From NCBI GenBank assembly GCA_050084985.1, contig JBITNC010000002.1:2046001-2110000 (forward strand): a stretch of 64,000 bases of DNA. Direction: 5' to 3'. The position numbers and the translations under genes are program-made. Source of the stretch: Nageia nagi. Lineage: Eukaryota > Pinophyta. The notes beneath the pieces were generated by a model. That model was given only the letters and a program-made list of their open reading frames with translations, was not told the origin of the DNA and ran no database searches. This document shows positions 22,988 to 33,460 of the stretch, in pieces; the first letter of the stretch is position 1, and each line of letters opens with the position of its first letter.

Positions 22988-24175
22988 ATGGCTTCCAATA
23001 GCAACAACCCCTCATGGCCAATTCCTGAGTTCAATGGTGAAGAATATGAGTATTGGTCTATCAAAATGAAGACATTACTCATTGGCAAAGGTCTTTGGGA
23101 CATCACCATTGAAGGCTATGAAGAACCTCCAAATTGGAACTTGTTTGAAGGAGAGGAGAAAAGAGAGAAGAAAGAGAAGCAATATGAAAATTGCTTAGCT
23201 CTTATGGATATTAGGAGAGGAATGAAACCAAATGTTTTACCTCTCATTGCAAAATGTAAAATAGCCCAAATAGCTTGGAAAGCATTAGAATATGCTTATG
23301 GATGTGAGGACTCCCATAAAGCCAAAGATGACAATCATGGAGATTGTGTAAGCAAGGAGGAGCCTTGCTTCTTTGAAAGTTTTTTGGAGGAGTCTTATGA
23401 TGAAAACTATGAAGGAGAATTCCTTGGAGAGGAATTAGATTGGCCTTGTGATGATCAATGTCTTATGGAGGAGACATTTGAAGAGTGTTCATTGAGGACA
23501 CCAATCCAACCATATGAAGAGTGCTCCATGGTGGAGGCACAAACTAAAGAAGTCATTCTCATGGAGGAGAATGAGGAGTCAACCCAATGTTGGCAAGAGT
23601 TCTTTTTTGATAAAGAACAAGATGAAAGCACCCTTGAGGAGGAGTGTTCCATGGCTGAAAACTACTCACATGGAGTGAATGAAGATAAGGCTCAAATCAT
23701 ATGTGATGATTCCATTGCTCAAGTTGTTGGTGAAGACACTCAATGTGAAGATCACCAAGAAGAAACTCTCAAGGAGGAGAGTGTATGTGAGAATCTTCTT
23801 CTTGTTGAGAAGAGAGGAGAAGATGAGGAATGCTTCATGGAGGAAGCACAACATGATGATTGTCTTATGGAGACAATATGGGATGATGATCTTAGAGAGG
23901 TCATTGATGAAGAAGAAATGGAGGCTATAAACTCCATGTTCATGCAAGAAGATCACTCACCAAGAGTGAATGACAAAGTATATCTCAAGGAGGAGAGAAA
24001 GAATAGTGAGATAGTACTTTGTGAAGATGACTATCTCAAGGAGGAGATAGAAGATAATGAGATAGCCATTGATGGACTTCATGGTGAAATGGAGGCATCA
24101 AAAGATCTTGAGAGTTGTCTTTTAAAAAACAAAAATATGCAAAGAGGAACCATGGGAATTCCTTATCATGAATGA
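22988..24175 (+). CDS. Element E ORF1: gag N-terminus fused to acidic repeat protein (395 aa)
   Basis: Uninterrupted 395-codon frame. Residues 1 to about 110 match the N-terminus of copia gag (IPEFNGEEYEYWSIKMKTLL, GLWDITIEGYEEPPNWN, ALMDIRRGMKPNVLPLIAKC, IAWKALEYAYG), closely related to copia B gag at 9410. From there to the end the sequence is strongly acidic and Cys-rich, with loosely repeated units such as EECSMVEAQ, EEECSMAENY and YLKEEIEDNEIA encoded by recurring AAGGAGGAG-type DNA. The gag C-terminal half and the CCHC knuckle are absent. The start is supported by alignment with copia B and by the first Met after the leader. The stop overlaps the ORF2 start by 8 bases. Role unknown; particle assembly or RNA binding by the gag part is an inference. 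Confidence 0.8.
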   Translation: MASNSNNPSWPIPEFNGEEYEYWSIKMKTLLIGKGLWDITIEGYEEPPNWNLFEGEEKREKKEKQYENCLALMDIRRGMKPNVLPLIAKCKIAQIAWKALEYAYGCEDSHKAKDDNHGDCVSKEEPCFFESFLEESYDENYEGEFLGEELDWPCDDQCLMEETFEECSLRTPIQPYEECSMVEAQTKEVILMEENEESTQCWQEFFFDKEQDESTLEEECSMAENYSHGVNEDKAQIICDDSIAQVVGEDTQCEDHQEETLKEESVCENLLLVEKRGEDEECFMEEAQHDDCLMETIWDDDLREVIDEEEMEAINSMFMQEDHSPRVNDKVYLKEERKNSEIVLCEDDYLKEEIEDNEIAIDGLHGEMEASKDLESCLLKNKNMQRGTMGIPYHE

Positions 24176-25055
24176 AGAAATGATTTCTTTAAAAGCAACA
24201 TCAAAGGAAAGATTAATGTGGATATCTACTCACCAAAACATCATTAGAGGAAATGATTTCTTATTTTTTAGCTTATTTGCTAATGCTACTAATGAATGTT
24301 TGCTGATTAGATGTGTGAAGGATAGGTTGAAGGCTATGGAGAATGGAGGAGAATGTCTTATCAAGGCATTGCTTGAGGATTGCATCATGGAGACAACATT
24401 GAAGAGTCTTCCTTGGGAGAAGACATTGATGAAAAACATGGGTCATGTGGATCCAAATGAAGAATGTAAAACCTTAGTTAGGTGTGATATTTGGAGTGAT
24501 AATTTGTGTGAGGAGCAACTCAAAGTTGCATATGTAATTAGCCAATGTGTGGCTATGTATTGTCTCAAAGTGTGTGTAGACATTTGTGAGAGAGTAGTGT
24601 GGTATAATGATTATTGTGAAATGATGAGAACATACTCATGTGGAGTATGCTATGATGTAATGAATGCAAGAGCAAATGACTACTTGCAAACATGGTTTAA
24701 ACACCATATAAAACATGAGAGAAAGATGAAAGAATGGTTCAAACACCATTGTGAGAGAGATTGGTTCTTGAAAACCAATACTTATAGCATTGATGGAATG
24801 TCACTACAAGAATGGTTTGAGGACCATGAAGAAGAGAGAATATGGTTGTTGAAGACCATAGAGACTTTTGTTGAAAGGGGAGCTACTCAACAAAAGGAGG
24901 CACTCAATAAAGGAGCAACATCAACAACAATGAAGAAGACTCCATACAACAAGTGGAAGGAGTGCCACCACTTATTTCTTGAAAATTTTGATTTTCTATT
25001 GTATGATTGGAGGAAACGAAAAAGGTTATGTTTCTTCCAACTTTGTAATGCTTAA
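24168..25055 (+). CDS. Element E ORF2: unrecognised 295-aa protein
   Basis: Open 295-codon frame starting inside the last codons of ORF1, in a different frame. No known domain is recognised. It is rich in Trp, Cys, His and charged residues. Near the C-terminus a short unit repeats three times: LQTWFKHH, MKEWFKHHCERDWFLKT, LQEWFEDHEEERIWLLKT. It could have been continuous with ORF1 before a one-base change, or be reached by frameshifting or re-initiation; the sequence alone does not decide. It ends 25 bases before the polypurine tract, so coding fills nearly the whole 3' half of the element. Confidence 0.65.
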   Translation: MNEEMISLKATSKERLMWISTHQNIIRGNDFLFFSLFANATNECLLIRCVKDRLKAMENGGECLIKALLEDCIMETTLKSLPWEKTLMKNMGHVDPNEECKTLVRCDIWSDNLCEEQLKVAYVISQCVAMYCLKVCVDICERVVWYNDYCEMMRTYSCGVCYDVMNARANDYLQTWFKHHIKHERKMKEWFKHHCERDWFLKTNTYSIDGMSLQEWFEDHEEERIWLLKTIETFVERGATQQKEALNKGATSTTMKKTPYNKWKECHHLFLENFDFLLYDWRKRKRLCFFQLCNA

Positions 25056-25080
25056 GAACTCTTGCATGAGTTACTTAGCA

Positions 25081-25093
25081 TTAAAGGGGAGAA
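25081..25093 (+). other. Element E polypurine tract
   Basis: TTAAAGGGGAGAA immediately before the 3' LTR. Confidence 0.85.
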
Positions 25094-25390
25094 TGTTGGA
25101 ATTATACCCTACATATCCCTAATTCCTAAGTTAGTAGATTAATTAATTAGGACTAAGAGTATTTTCCCTAAAGTCTAAAGTCTAGGATTAAATATTTAGG
25201 GTATATTCCTTGTGATTTGTTATAACAAATTTGTCATGTAGTGATCTAAAGGTGATACATATAGTGTGAAGTTAGAGTTTTATGGGTTGAGAATATTATC
25301 CTCAACTTCTTATTTTGTCTTGTAATGGCTTTCTTAAGCCTATATATGTAACTCATTTGATGAGTAATATAGAACATTATAGTTCTCTCA
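25094..25390 (+). repeat. Element E 3' LTR
   Basis: Identical to 21179-21468 except two base changes and an extra TAAAGTC making a tandem CTAAAGTCTAAAGTC. Flanked by the right TTGAT target copy. Confidence 0.95.
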
Positions 25391-26300
25391 TTGATTTATA
25401 TGGGTAGTTCTTCTAATTTGAATAATGAATTCAAAAGGAAAATGATGTATTAATTTGAAATGAAAGACCTTAGTCTTATGCACTACTTCCTCATATTAGA
25501 AGTATATCAATGTAATTATGAAAAATTATATGTCAAAGCAAGTATGCTAAAGATATGATGTTGAATTTTGAGATGGAAAGTTGTAAACCACTATCCACTC
25601 CAATTGCTCATGGTGAGCTACATTTTAAGGATGACGGGGGTGTGAGATTCAATGTAACCAGTTATAGATCCATTGTAGGGAGTCTTATGTTTCTCACAAA
25701 TACTAGGTTTGATATAGTAAATGCTAAATCACTTGTATCCTGATACATGAGTGATCCATTTGAGTCACATTTGAAAGTAGCAAAAAGAATTCTGAGATAT
25801 GTTCAAGGAATAATTGATTTTGATATCCATTACATCAAGCATGGAGGTGCACGCTTATTTTCTATAATGATTCAGATTGGGGGAGGAACATTGATGATAA
25901 GAAGAGCACATCCGATCAATACTTCAACCTTGGTTCAGGCATAATAACATTGAGTTCAAAGAAACAAAGCATAATGGCTCTTTGATCTACTAAAGCTAAA
26001 TATATTGCAATCACAAGTGCTAGTGCCCAAGCATTATGGTTGAGAAAGATTATAGAGGAGCTTTGTGAGGATCAAAGTGGTACAACTATTTTGTATTGTG
26101 ACAATAAGAGTGTCATCCAATTTCATAAAATCTAGTCCACCATATCAGGTCAAAGCATTTTTATATGAAGTATCGCTTCATAAGAGACATGGTGGACAAG
26201 AACATTGTTGAGCTTAGACATATTGATACTTTGGAGAATGTAGCTGATACTTTCACCAAATCCATTTTTAAAGCTTAGTTTTTGAAGCTAAGGAACATCT
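25391..26300 (+). pseudogene. Copia B reverse transcriptase end and RNase H
   Basis: Resumes directly after the E insertion: LIYMGSSSNLNNEFKRKM, MKDLSLMHYFL, then frames 25555-25743 and 25747-25944 with CKPLSTPI, YRSIVGSLMFLTNTRFDI, HLKVAKRILRYVQGI. RNase H blocks follow, ending with MKYRFIRDMVDKNIVELRHI and a conserved terminal DTFTKSIFKAxFLKLR. Stops and at least three frame changes are present. It completes the pol order of copia B before its polypurine tract. Confidence 0.8.
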
Positions 26301-26320
26301 TGGTATGTCCTCTCAGCATC

Positions 26321-26331
26321 AAGGGAGAGAA
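26321..26331 (+). other. Copia B polypurine tract
   Basis: AAGGGAGAGAA directly before the 3' LTR. Confidence 0.8.
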
Positions 26332-26611
26332 TGCTAGAGTTGAATACCATAAAATACATATAAATCGAAAAACTCTAGCTCTCTATTTCTAATTGATTTA
26401 TTTGTCTCATACTTCATTTTGAGGTTTGTTGTAGCTAGGGGAAAATAATTCATACTTGTTTGTACATGGATTGTAAGGTTGTAATCTATAGGATTAGTAT
26501 TCATGGTTGTTCTTTGTATTTACATTCAACAACCATTATTGTACTATAGCTTCTTCTATGAAGCTATAAAGCTTTATAACTTCATTTAGTAATGTAATGT
26601 GCAAGTTCACA
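26332..26611 (+). repeat. Copia B 3' LTR
   Basis: Starts TGCTAGAGTTGAA, ends GTTCACA; shorter than the 5' LTR because of internal deletions. Followed by TCTTG, the right target copy. Confidence 0.85.
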
Positions 26612-27100
26612 TCTTGGAAGTAAATTTCTTCTCATAAAAACCACTAATAGTTTCCCTTAGTCTCTCCTCACAAAATACAAGATATCCTACTAAATGATGA
26701 AACTTAAGAGTCGTTGATTCCTCACTCTTCTCAATTATAATGTACACATCATTCCACCTTGAATTGAGTTCTCAAAACCTTATCTTCCTTATCAAATGTT
26801 TCTCCAAGAGTTACCATTTTATTGAAAATATCCTTCACCCTTACATAATATTCATTAACATCCTTAACCTCTTTCATTATGAGATTCTTAATTTTTTAAG
26901 TTATCCTAATTTATACATTGCAATATCAATCAATTTGCTAAAGGTCAATCATGGGATCATAATTAGTATGATGTAAGCTAAATAAGAAATAGAGAGCATT
27001 AAACTTCATTTTGAGCACTCAAAATCACTTTATAGTAATGTTAATATTAAAATTATTCACAAATATATCAATAAAGGAAGGAAAGTTACGAATTATCTAT
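26612..27100 (-). pseudogene. Copia A gag, upstream part
   Basis: Minus-strand sequence resumes copia A after the copia B insertion. Readable parts are YYVRVKDIFNKMVTLGETF and KVLRTQFKVE, the gag segment which in copia B reads YYVRVQSCINKMNTLGET. The N-terminal gag part toward 27100 is too diverged to follow, and the 5' LTR was not found. Together with 6570-8833 it shows that copia B landed in the gag gene of an older minus-strand copia. Confidence 0.65.
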
Positions 27101-28232
27101 TTTGGTAATTTATAAAACTATTCAAGTATATAACCTACAAGATTATAGGAAATAATTTATATTGAAATAATCATGTAAGAAGCCAAAACATAATTTATTA
27201 AATTGTCAAATATAGTGGGTAGGATCTTCCTTATTATTGAAGCTTCAAAATTTTGGGAGCTAAAGGCTAAGGATATATGATTGCTTAGCTGGGAGAAGAG
27301 GTCATGCAATTAGAGTAAGAATATTGAGGACTAGTAGTTGAATTTTTGTATATTCTAATTTTATATTTGAGGGGATGTATATCTTTAATATGTTACAATT
27401 ATCATTTGTTGAAGAAACTATTATACTAGAAATGGCTCAAGAAAATATTGATAAGGGTAGTATAATCATGAATGAATTTTCTCATTAATTGAAAAACCAA
27501 TCATGATCATGTTCTCATAAAAAATTTGAAAAAAAAATTCTAACAATCTCTAATCATGTTAAAATATCATATACATCTCTTTAAATTATCTCACATGGTG
27601 AGTTGGATCCTCTTATAAAGAAAGCCTTGAAATTTAGAATTATTAAACTAAGTGTTGTGAATGTCATATCCTATGAATGAGGTTAATGTTATCCAAATGA
27701 GTAGAGGGACAATTACAATTTACATATTTTACATTTATTTTTTCACCATCTTTACCACATGTTGGAGGTGTTATGTTTAGGATTGAGATGGAGGAATAAA
27801 CAAGATATGAGTATGAGCATGTGGTTGTGAGTTAGATATAATAAATAACAAAACATAAGGTTTTGTTATTGAAAAATAAAAGCTACAAGTTGTGAAATAC
27901 ATTATGGAATATAAAAATGCATATGATATAAAAATAATTGTAAGGATATTGTAGGTGTTACAAATGGTAAAGAGTGTTGTTGGGAAATTGTAGTATGATT
28001 TAGTCTAGTAGTATTTTGAACTATTGGATAGCAAGAGAACAATTTAGATGGTTGGGAAGAACAAGTGATAGAAACAAATATTCATAAGATCTATTTTTAT
28101 GATCGTAGAAGTTGAATTTATGAAAGAGAAAAATAAGTATTTTGTTCAACAATCGATGATAGTAAGTGTAGACTTTACAGATTGGAAAGAAATGATTATC
28201 CAATAAAAGCAACATTATTTATTAATCTAATA
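27101..28232. other. AT-rich gene-free stretch
   Basis: No convincing frame or element ends on either strand. It is the left part of the target into which gypsy F inserted; the last five bases, TAATA, are its duplicated target. Confidence 0.55.
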
Positions 28233-28382
28233 TGTTAGGTCCCTATACTACTCATGTAGCCCATATATTGTTATTATGTGTCCCATAGAAGCCCACTATG
28301 GTTATTGTTATTCCCTTACATTATTATTGTTATGTTGGCTAGTGTCCTTTCATTGTAGTGGCAACCCTTGGACTCCTATATA
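28233..28382 (+). repeat. Gypsy F 5' LTR, truncated at the TATA box
   Basis: Matches the first 150 bases of the 3' LTR (33854-34003) with two mismatches, then departs exactly inside CCTATATA. The rest of the LTR and the primer binding site are missing. Confidence 0.9.
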
Positions 28383-29314
28383 CGGATTGAAGTTTATCTG
28401 GTACAATTTTCAAGTTCTAGGAATAAACAGGTGATATGTGGCACTTCGTACAAGTTTGCTCTTCTGAAAAATCCAAAAATTAGCACATTTTGGGAAAGTT
28501 GCAGCCATTTCCTCTTAGAATATCAGAATTTGATGAAACCTATGGCATTGAAAAGAAGACATCTAAGGCTACCACAGGTAGAAATTTTAGACTCCAAAGG
28601 GTAGAAATTTTAGATTTACATTAGTTGGAAGTTTGGATAATAGAATAGTCTCCAAATCATGATTTAAAAAGGTACAATTTTTTAAATTTGTATATATTTT
28701 GATTGGAAGGTCTATTTGGGGTGATTCAAAAGTTGTTGGAAAGAGGAGAGTCTTGTAGGTATAGACATGTTTTGGCATCTTTAAACATAGGAGCTATCGT
28801 TACTTTGCTAGCACTGCATCTCGAGGAATTATGGTCTCCTACAATGTACTCATAGTATATCACTTAGGCCACTGTTGGATTCTCTCATGTACCTTTGAGT
28901 ATATAGAGATGTCCTTTAGGATTCCCTCATGTACCGTGAGTATATTAGCAAGGGCCCTTTTGGAACAGTTGTGCATTATATAGCACTATCACAGATTTGG
29001 GCTCCCATGTACCTTACGTATATAGGGAGACCACCTAGAATCTTGAAACCAACCAAGTTAACCTTTTGACTATCCTTTTTTTGCAATACATCAAGAACAA
29101 CACTCGAGGAGATTGCCCACATGTACCAAAAGGTAGTCGGGTAGTACAACCAAGGGTATGATCTATCATCTTTGGTTGGAGCTCTGAAATATTGGGTCAA
29201 GTACTATTGTTGGACCCTATGGTATATCATGGTTTGTGAGAATTGGATACTCCTGTGAGGACCTTTGACTAAACCATTTGGGAAATTCCTACTCCACAGT
29301 AATACTCATTCAAA
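28383..29314 (+). other. Gypsy F leader with short repeats
   Basis: No gene and no primer binding site seen. A unit of the form CTCATGTACC...GAGTATAT recurs at about 28886, 28927 and 29009, each ending in a TATA-rich stretch. The start of this segment is not LTR sequence, so it marks a deletion or template switch joined to the truncated 5' LTR. Confidence 0.55.
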
Positions 29315-30530
29315 ATGCCATCAAAAATAATTGCTACACGACCTAGACCTATAGAGGGTTCATCCATGACTATAGCAGAAAGTGAAAACATATCCTTTCA
29401 AATATCCCAATTGGAAGAATTGGTTAAAGGGTATGTAAAAAAGGGTGATTTGGAGGAATTAAAAAGGGATTTGACAAAAGGGATGGTAAGATCAATTGAT
29501 TTAATTAGTTTGATGAAAGAGTTGGCAACTAATATGGATCAAAATATGGAAAAGAATTTTCAACTCATACAAAACCCAGAGGGAAAGATTCCTAAAGATG
29601 TTGATATGGCCTAGGGTTATCAGGAAAATAATGATATTATTCAAGGAGATAAACCCTTCATTAATAAGCCTAATTCAGGAGGATATGCTTCTACTAATGG
29701 AAGTAATCAAGCATGGTTCTCAAGGGAATTCAACTCCCTAAGATAGACATGAGGAATTTTGATGGAAAGGACCCCATCACTTGGATATTTCAAATGGAAC
29801 ATTTTTTCTATCTACACCAAGTACCAACATCACAAAAAGTAACTATTGCATCCTTCTATCTAGAGCCTAAGTAGGTTGTATGGTACCAATGGCTTTGTGA
29901 ATGTAAAAAGGGTTCTATTATATCTTGGTCCATTTTTATAGATGAACTGATAGCCTACCATGAGGATGTTAAGAATAATTCCTTCTTTAATCAATTGACA
30001 AATCTAAGGCAAAAAGGTTCAGTGATGGAGCACATTCAATAATTTCAAAAGTTGAGTCTTAGAGTGAATGACATACCAAGTGATAGATTATTGGATCTCT
30101 TTATGGGAACCTTAAAGGATAACATTCAACATGAGGCACGTCTGTTTGAACCAACATCCTTAGAGATGGCTTTTAGGATGGCAAGGAAGGTTGAAAGTAA
30201 AAATATGGAAATGGCTACTAAAAGGTTCCCCTCGAACACCTATAAAGAAAATAATGTTCCTTCTTCTCACTTACCTAAACCTACAAGGTTGACACCTCAA
30301 CAAATGGATGAAAGACGAGCAAAGGGTCTATGCTTCAATTATGATAGCAAGTATAGTAAAGGACATAAGTGTGGGGAGAAGAAATTATTCTACATAGAAT
30401 GTGAAGAGGAAGAAGAAAAATCATCCACACCTAAAGAATTAGAAGAGATTACTACTAAAGAAATTACTCCCACCATATCTTGTAATGCATTGGCTAGAAT
30501 TACTGCTCCTTAAACTCTCAAGATAGAAGG
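29315..30530 (+). pseudogene. Gypsy F gag
   Basis: N-terminal region 29315-29740 (coiled, LEELVKGYVKKGDLEELKRD), then a frame change. The retrotransposon-gag core follows: MRNFDGKDPITWIFQMEHFF, VTIASFYLEP, WLCECKKGSIISW, LTNLRQKGSV, FQKLSLRVNDIP and LLDLFMGTLKDNIQHEARLF. The zinc knuckle reads CFNYDSKYSKGHKC, with the second Cys changed to Tyr. TAG or TAA stand at Gln positions near 29612, 29873 and 30043. Gag would form the particle; it is not intact here. Confidence 0.85.
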
Positions 30531-30940
30531 ATATATCAAGAAGAAAAAAGGTAATAGTGTTGATTGACTTTGGTAGTACACATAATTTTATTCATTCCAA
30601 GTTAGCCAAAGATTTGAATTGCTTCATATATCTAGCACTAGAGTTTCAAGTGATGGTTGTAGATGGAGGAACTATAAATTACTTAGGGAAGTGCCATAAT
30701 ATCAATCTAACCATAGGGGAATATGTACTAAAAATTCCAATGATTACCATTCCAATGGGTGCTGCTGATATTGTCTTGGGGGTCCAATGGTTACAATCAT
30801 TAGGAACAGTGGCTTTTAATTTTAAAAAACTTTTCATGAAATTTTCTTGGGAGGGAAAAGAGTTTGAATTAAGGGGTATCGAAGTGAAAGATTGTAAGAT
30901 AATCAGCTCTAATGGCATGACAAAACTTTTGAGGAAGTAA
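30531..30940 (+). pseudogene. Gypsy F protease
   Basis: Retropepsin: VLIDFGSTHNFIH (normally DSGSTHNFI, so the catalytic Asp is kept and the next Ser is Phe), VMVVDGGTINYLGKC, VLKIPMITIPMGAADIVLGV, WLQSLGTVAFNF. It is open from 30557 to 30940. Cuts the gag-pol polyprotein in functional relatives. Confidence 0.8.
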
Positions 30941-32457
30941 AGAAGTGGTGTAATTATACAATTATGCTCACTAGATGTCCAAACATCTAAGCCAGGTAAT
31001 TCTCTAGATCTCTAGAAAGTCACTGATAAGTATCCCAAGGTATTTGATACTCCCAAAGGTCTCTCCCCTAATCGAGATCATGATCATGGTATTAACTTAA
31101 TTCCAGGAAGTGTTCCTTCCAACATCAGACCTTACAGATATCCATATGCCCAGAAGAGTGAAATTGAATGTATGGTTGCAAAAATGCTAGAAACAGGTAT
31201 AATTCGACCAAGCCAAAGTTCTTTCTCTTCCCTAGTAGTAATGGTGCTTAAGAAGGAGGGAGCATGGTGCATGTGTCCAGATTATAGAGAGCTAAACAAG
31301 CTCACTATTAAAGATAAATTTACCATTCCTATCATTGATGAATTGTTGGATGAATTACATGGAGCAAAATACTTCACCAAGCTAGATCTTCGCTTGGGAT
31401 ATCATCAAATTAGAATGAAGATAGAATACATTCCGAAAATAGCATTTAGAACTCATGAAGGTCATTATGAATTCTTAGTCATGCCCTTTGGCCTTACTAA
31501 TGCACCTTCCACTTTTCAAAGTTTGATAAATTCTATTTTCAAACCCTTCCTTAGAAAATTTGTGTTAGTATTCTTTGATGATATACTAATCTACAGCAAG
31601 TCTTGGGAAGATCATGTTCAACATGTTGACAGGGTGCTCAAACTATTAGAGGCACAACAATTGTATGCAAAACCATCCAAATGTTTCTTTGGGGTACATG
31701 AGGTAGAATATTTGGGTCATATTGTGTCTCATGAGGGTGTTAAGCCAGACCCTAACAAAATTAAAGCCATCAAGGAATGGAGACTTCCCACAACCTTAAG
31801 GTACCTTAGAGGATTTTTGGGGTTGACGAGGTATTATCGTAAGTTTGTTAAGAATTATGGGAGAATCGTTGCACCTCTAACAACATTATTGAAGAAAGAT
31901 GCATTTTCTTAGACTCTAGAAGCAACTAAGGCCTTTGAATATCTTAAAGAAGCAATGTGCAAAGCTCTTGTATTAGCTACACCAGACTTCACAAAAACTT
32001 TTATTGTGGAATGTGATGCCTCAGGAAATGGCATTGGTGCTATTTTAATGCAAAATAAAAGCCCATTGCCTTTGAGAGTTATCCAATAAAGGGAAAGAAT
32101 TTAAACAAACCTATTTATGAGAAGGAAATGATGGCAATACTACATGCCTTGAAGAAATGGCATCCCTATCTAATGGGAAGACACTTCAAGGTCAAAACAG
32201 ATCATGATAGTCTTAAATACTTCTTAGAACAAAGACTATCTTTAGAAGAGAAACAAAAATGGGTCACAAAGATGTTGGGTTATGACTTTGAAATCATTTA
32301 TAAAAAAGGGAAGCAAAATGTTGTGGCTGATGCACTCTCAAGAAAGGATGAGGATGTTGAGGCATTGATATGCATAATTTCAATTCTCCAACCTGAGTGG
32401 ATAACTGAAGCAAGGGATGAATGGAGGAATGATGAGGAGGTGTGGACACTCATTTAG
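30941..32457 (+). pseudogene. Gypsy F reverse transcriptase and RNase H
   Basis: [105 protein letters not shown] (active-site Asp pair intact), [15 protein letters not shown]. RNase H starts after a TAG (Gln position) at 31912 with [16 protein letters not shown], has a frame change near 32060, and continues with KEMMAILHALKKWHPYL and ADALSRK to 32457. Polymerase motifs are well kept, but the frame is broken. Confidence 0.9.
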
Positions 32458-33460
32458 AAGCTGCAGTAAGATCCTAGTGTGTCTGATACATTTAGTTGGA
32501 AAATGATTCTCTATGGTACAAAGATCGCTTATATTTATGTAAGAACTCCCAACTCAAACAAAAGGTTCTTTTGGAATTACACACCTCTCCTATAGGAGGG
32601 CACTCAGGAGTTTTAAAAACTTATCACAAAGTAAAGAAGGAATTTTTTTGGGATGGCATTAAATTTGATATCCAAAAGTTTGTGGCAAAATGTTTGGTTT
32701 GCCAACAAAATAAAGTTGAGACAATCAAGACCCCAGGTCTTTTACAACCATTACCCATTCCAAGTCAGCATTGGGAGGAAGTCTCAATGGATTTTATCAT
32801 GGGTCTACCCAAGTCTGAAGGAAAGAGTGTCATCATGGCGGTTATTGATAGACTTACCAAGTATGCACAATTTTATGCGTTATCCCATCCCTTCAAAGCT
32901 AGTACAGTTGCTACTGCATTCATGGAGATAATTCAAAAATTACATGGAAACCCAAAGATTATTGTAAGTCACAGAGATCCCATTTTCACTGGGAATTTTT
33001 GGATAGAATTATTTTCTTATCTCGGTACTCAATTGGCTTATAGCTCATCTTATCATCCTCAATTTGATGGGCAAACTGAGATAGTGAACAAATGTTTGGA
33101 AGGATATCTTCGTTGCTTTATATCTGATAAACAAACACAATGGGTCAAGTGGTTATCTTTGGCAGAATGGTGGTATAACACTTCCTTCCATACCGTAGCA
33201 AGAATGACCCCATTTATGGCACTTTATGGATATCATCCACCATCCATCACATCATATCTAAGAGATAAATCAAAGCTTCAAGCAGTGGAAGATCACATTG
33301 AGTATCAACAACAAGTTCTCCAACTCTTAAAGGATAACCTGACCTTGGCACAAAATCGAATGAAACAACAAGTAGATCAACATCGTAGTGAAAGAAGTTT
33401 TGAAGTGGGCAATTGGGTGTTTTTATGGCTACAACCATACAAATAGATGTCCCTCAAGTA
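32458..33460 (+). pseudogene. Gypsy F integrase
   Basis: Long open stretch 32496-33446. It has the zinc domain (HTSPIGGHSGVLKT, CLVCQQNK) and a core with all three acidic positions: VSMDFIMGLPKS, SHRDPIFTGNFW (usually SDRDPIF) and DGQTEIVN. FHTVARMTPFMALYGYHPP and the helical tail RMKQQVDQHRSERSFEVG follow. It is bounded by TAG/TAA at Gln positions at 32455 and in the 33440-33462 stretch. It inserts cDNA in active relatives; here it is the best preserved enzyme segment of F. Confidence 0.9.

Larger units (their letters stand above)
21179..25390 (+). mobile_element. Element E: young non-autonomous copia-like LTR element
   Basis: A 4.2-kb element with LTRs of 290 and 297 bp, perfect target duplication TTGAT (21174-21178 and 25391-25395), an initiator-Met-type primer binding site and a polypurine tract. 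The LTRs differ by two substitutions plus one 7-bp tandem duplication, so insertion is recent relative to its surroundings. It encodes two long open frames but no protease, integrase, RT or RNase H, and must be moved by enzymes supplied in trans. It resembles gag-only (TR-GAG-type) non-autonomous elements, but most of its protein is unrecognised. LTRs do not resemble those of copia B. Confidence 0.9.
8834..26611 (+). mobile_element. Copia element B (Ty1/copia), host of two nested insertions
   Basis: A complete but dead Ty1/copia element. It has LTRs at both ends starting TG and ending ACA, an initiator-Met-type primer binding site, gag, protease, integrase, reverse transcriptase/RNase H and a polypurine tract. 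Target duplication is TCTTA/TCTTG. Without the nested gypsy C1 (11388-20004) and element E (21179-25390) it would be about 5 kb, the usual size. The gag start codon is ATA, the integrase catalytic residues are altered, and many Gln codons are stops. Confidence 0.85.

Noticed and set aside
22579-23109. 176-codon minus-strand frame over the E leader and ORF1 start
   Set aside because: Antisense to the gag start, which has clear homology on the plus strand; probably a product of GC-rich composition.
24168-24175. Programmed frameshift between E ORF1 and ORF2
   Set aside because: No clear slippery heptamer at the overlap; left as an open question rather than a feature.
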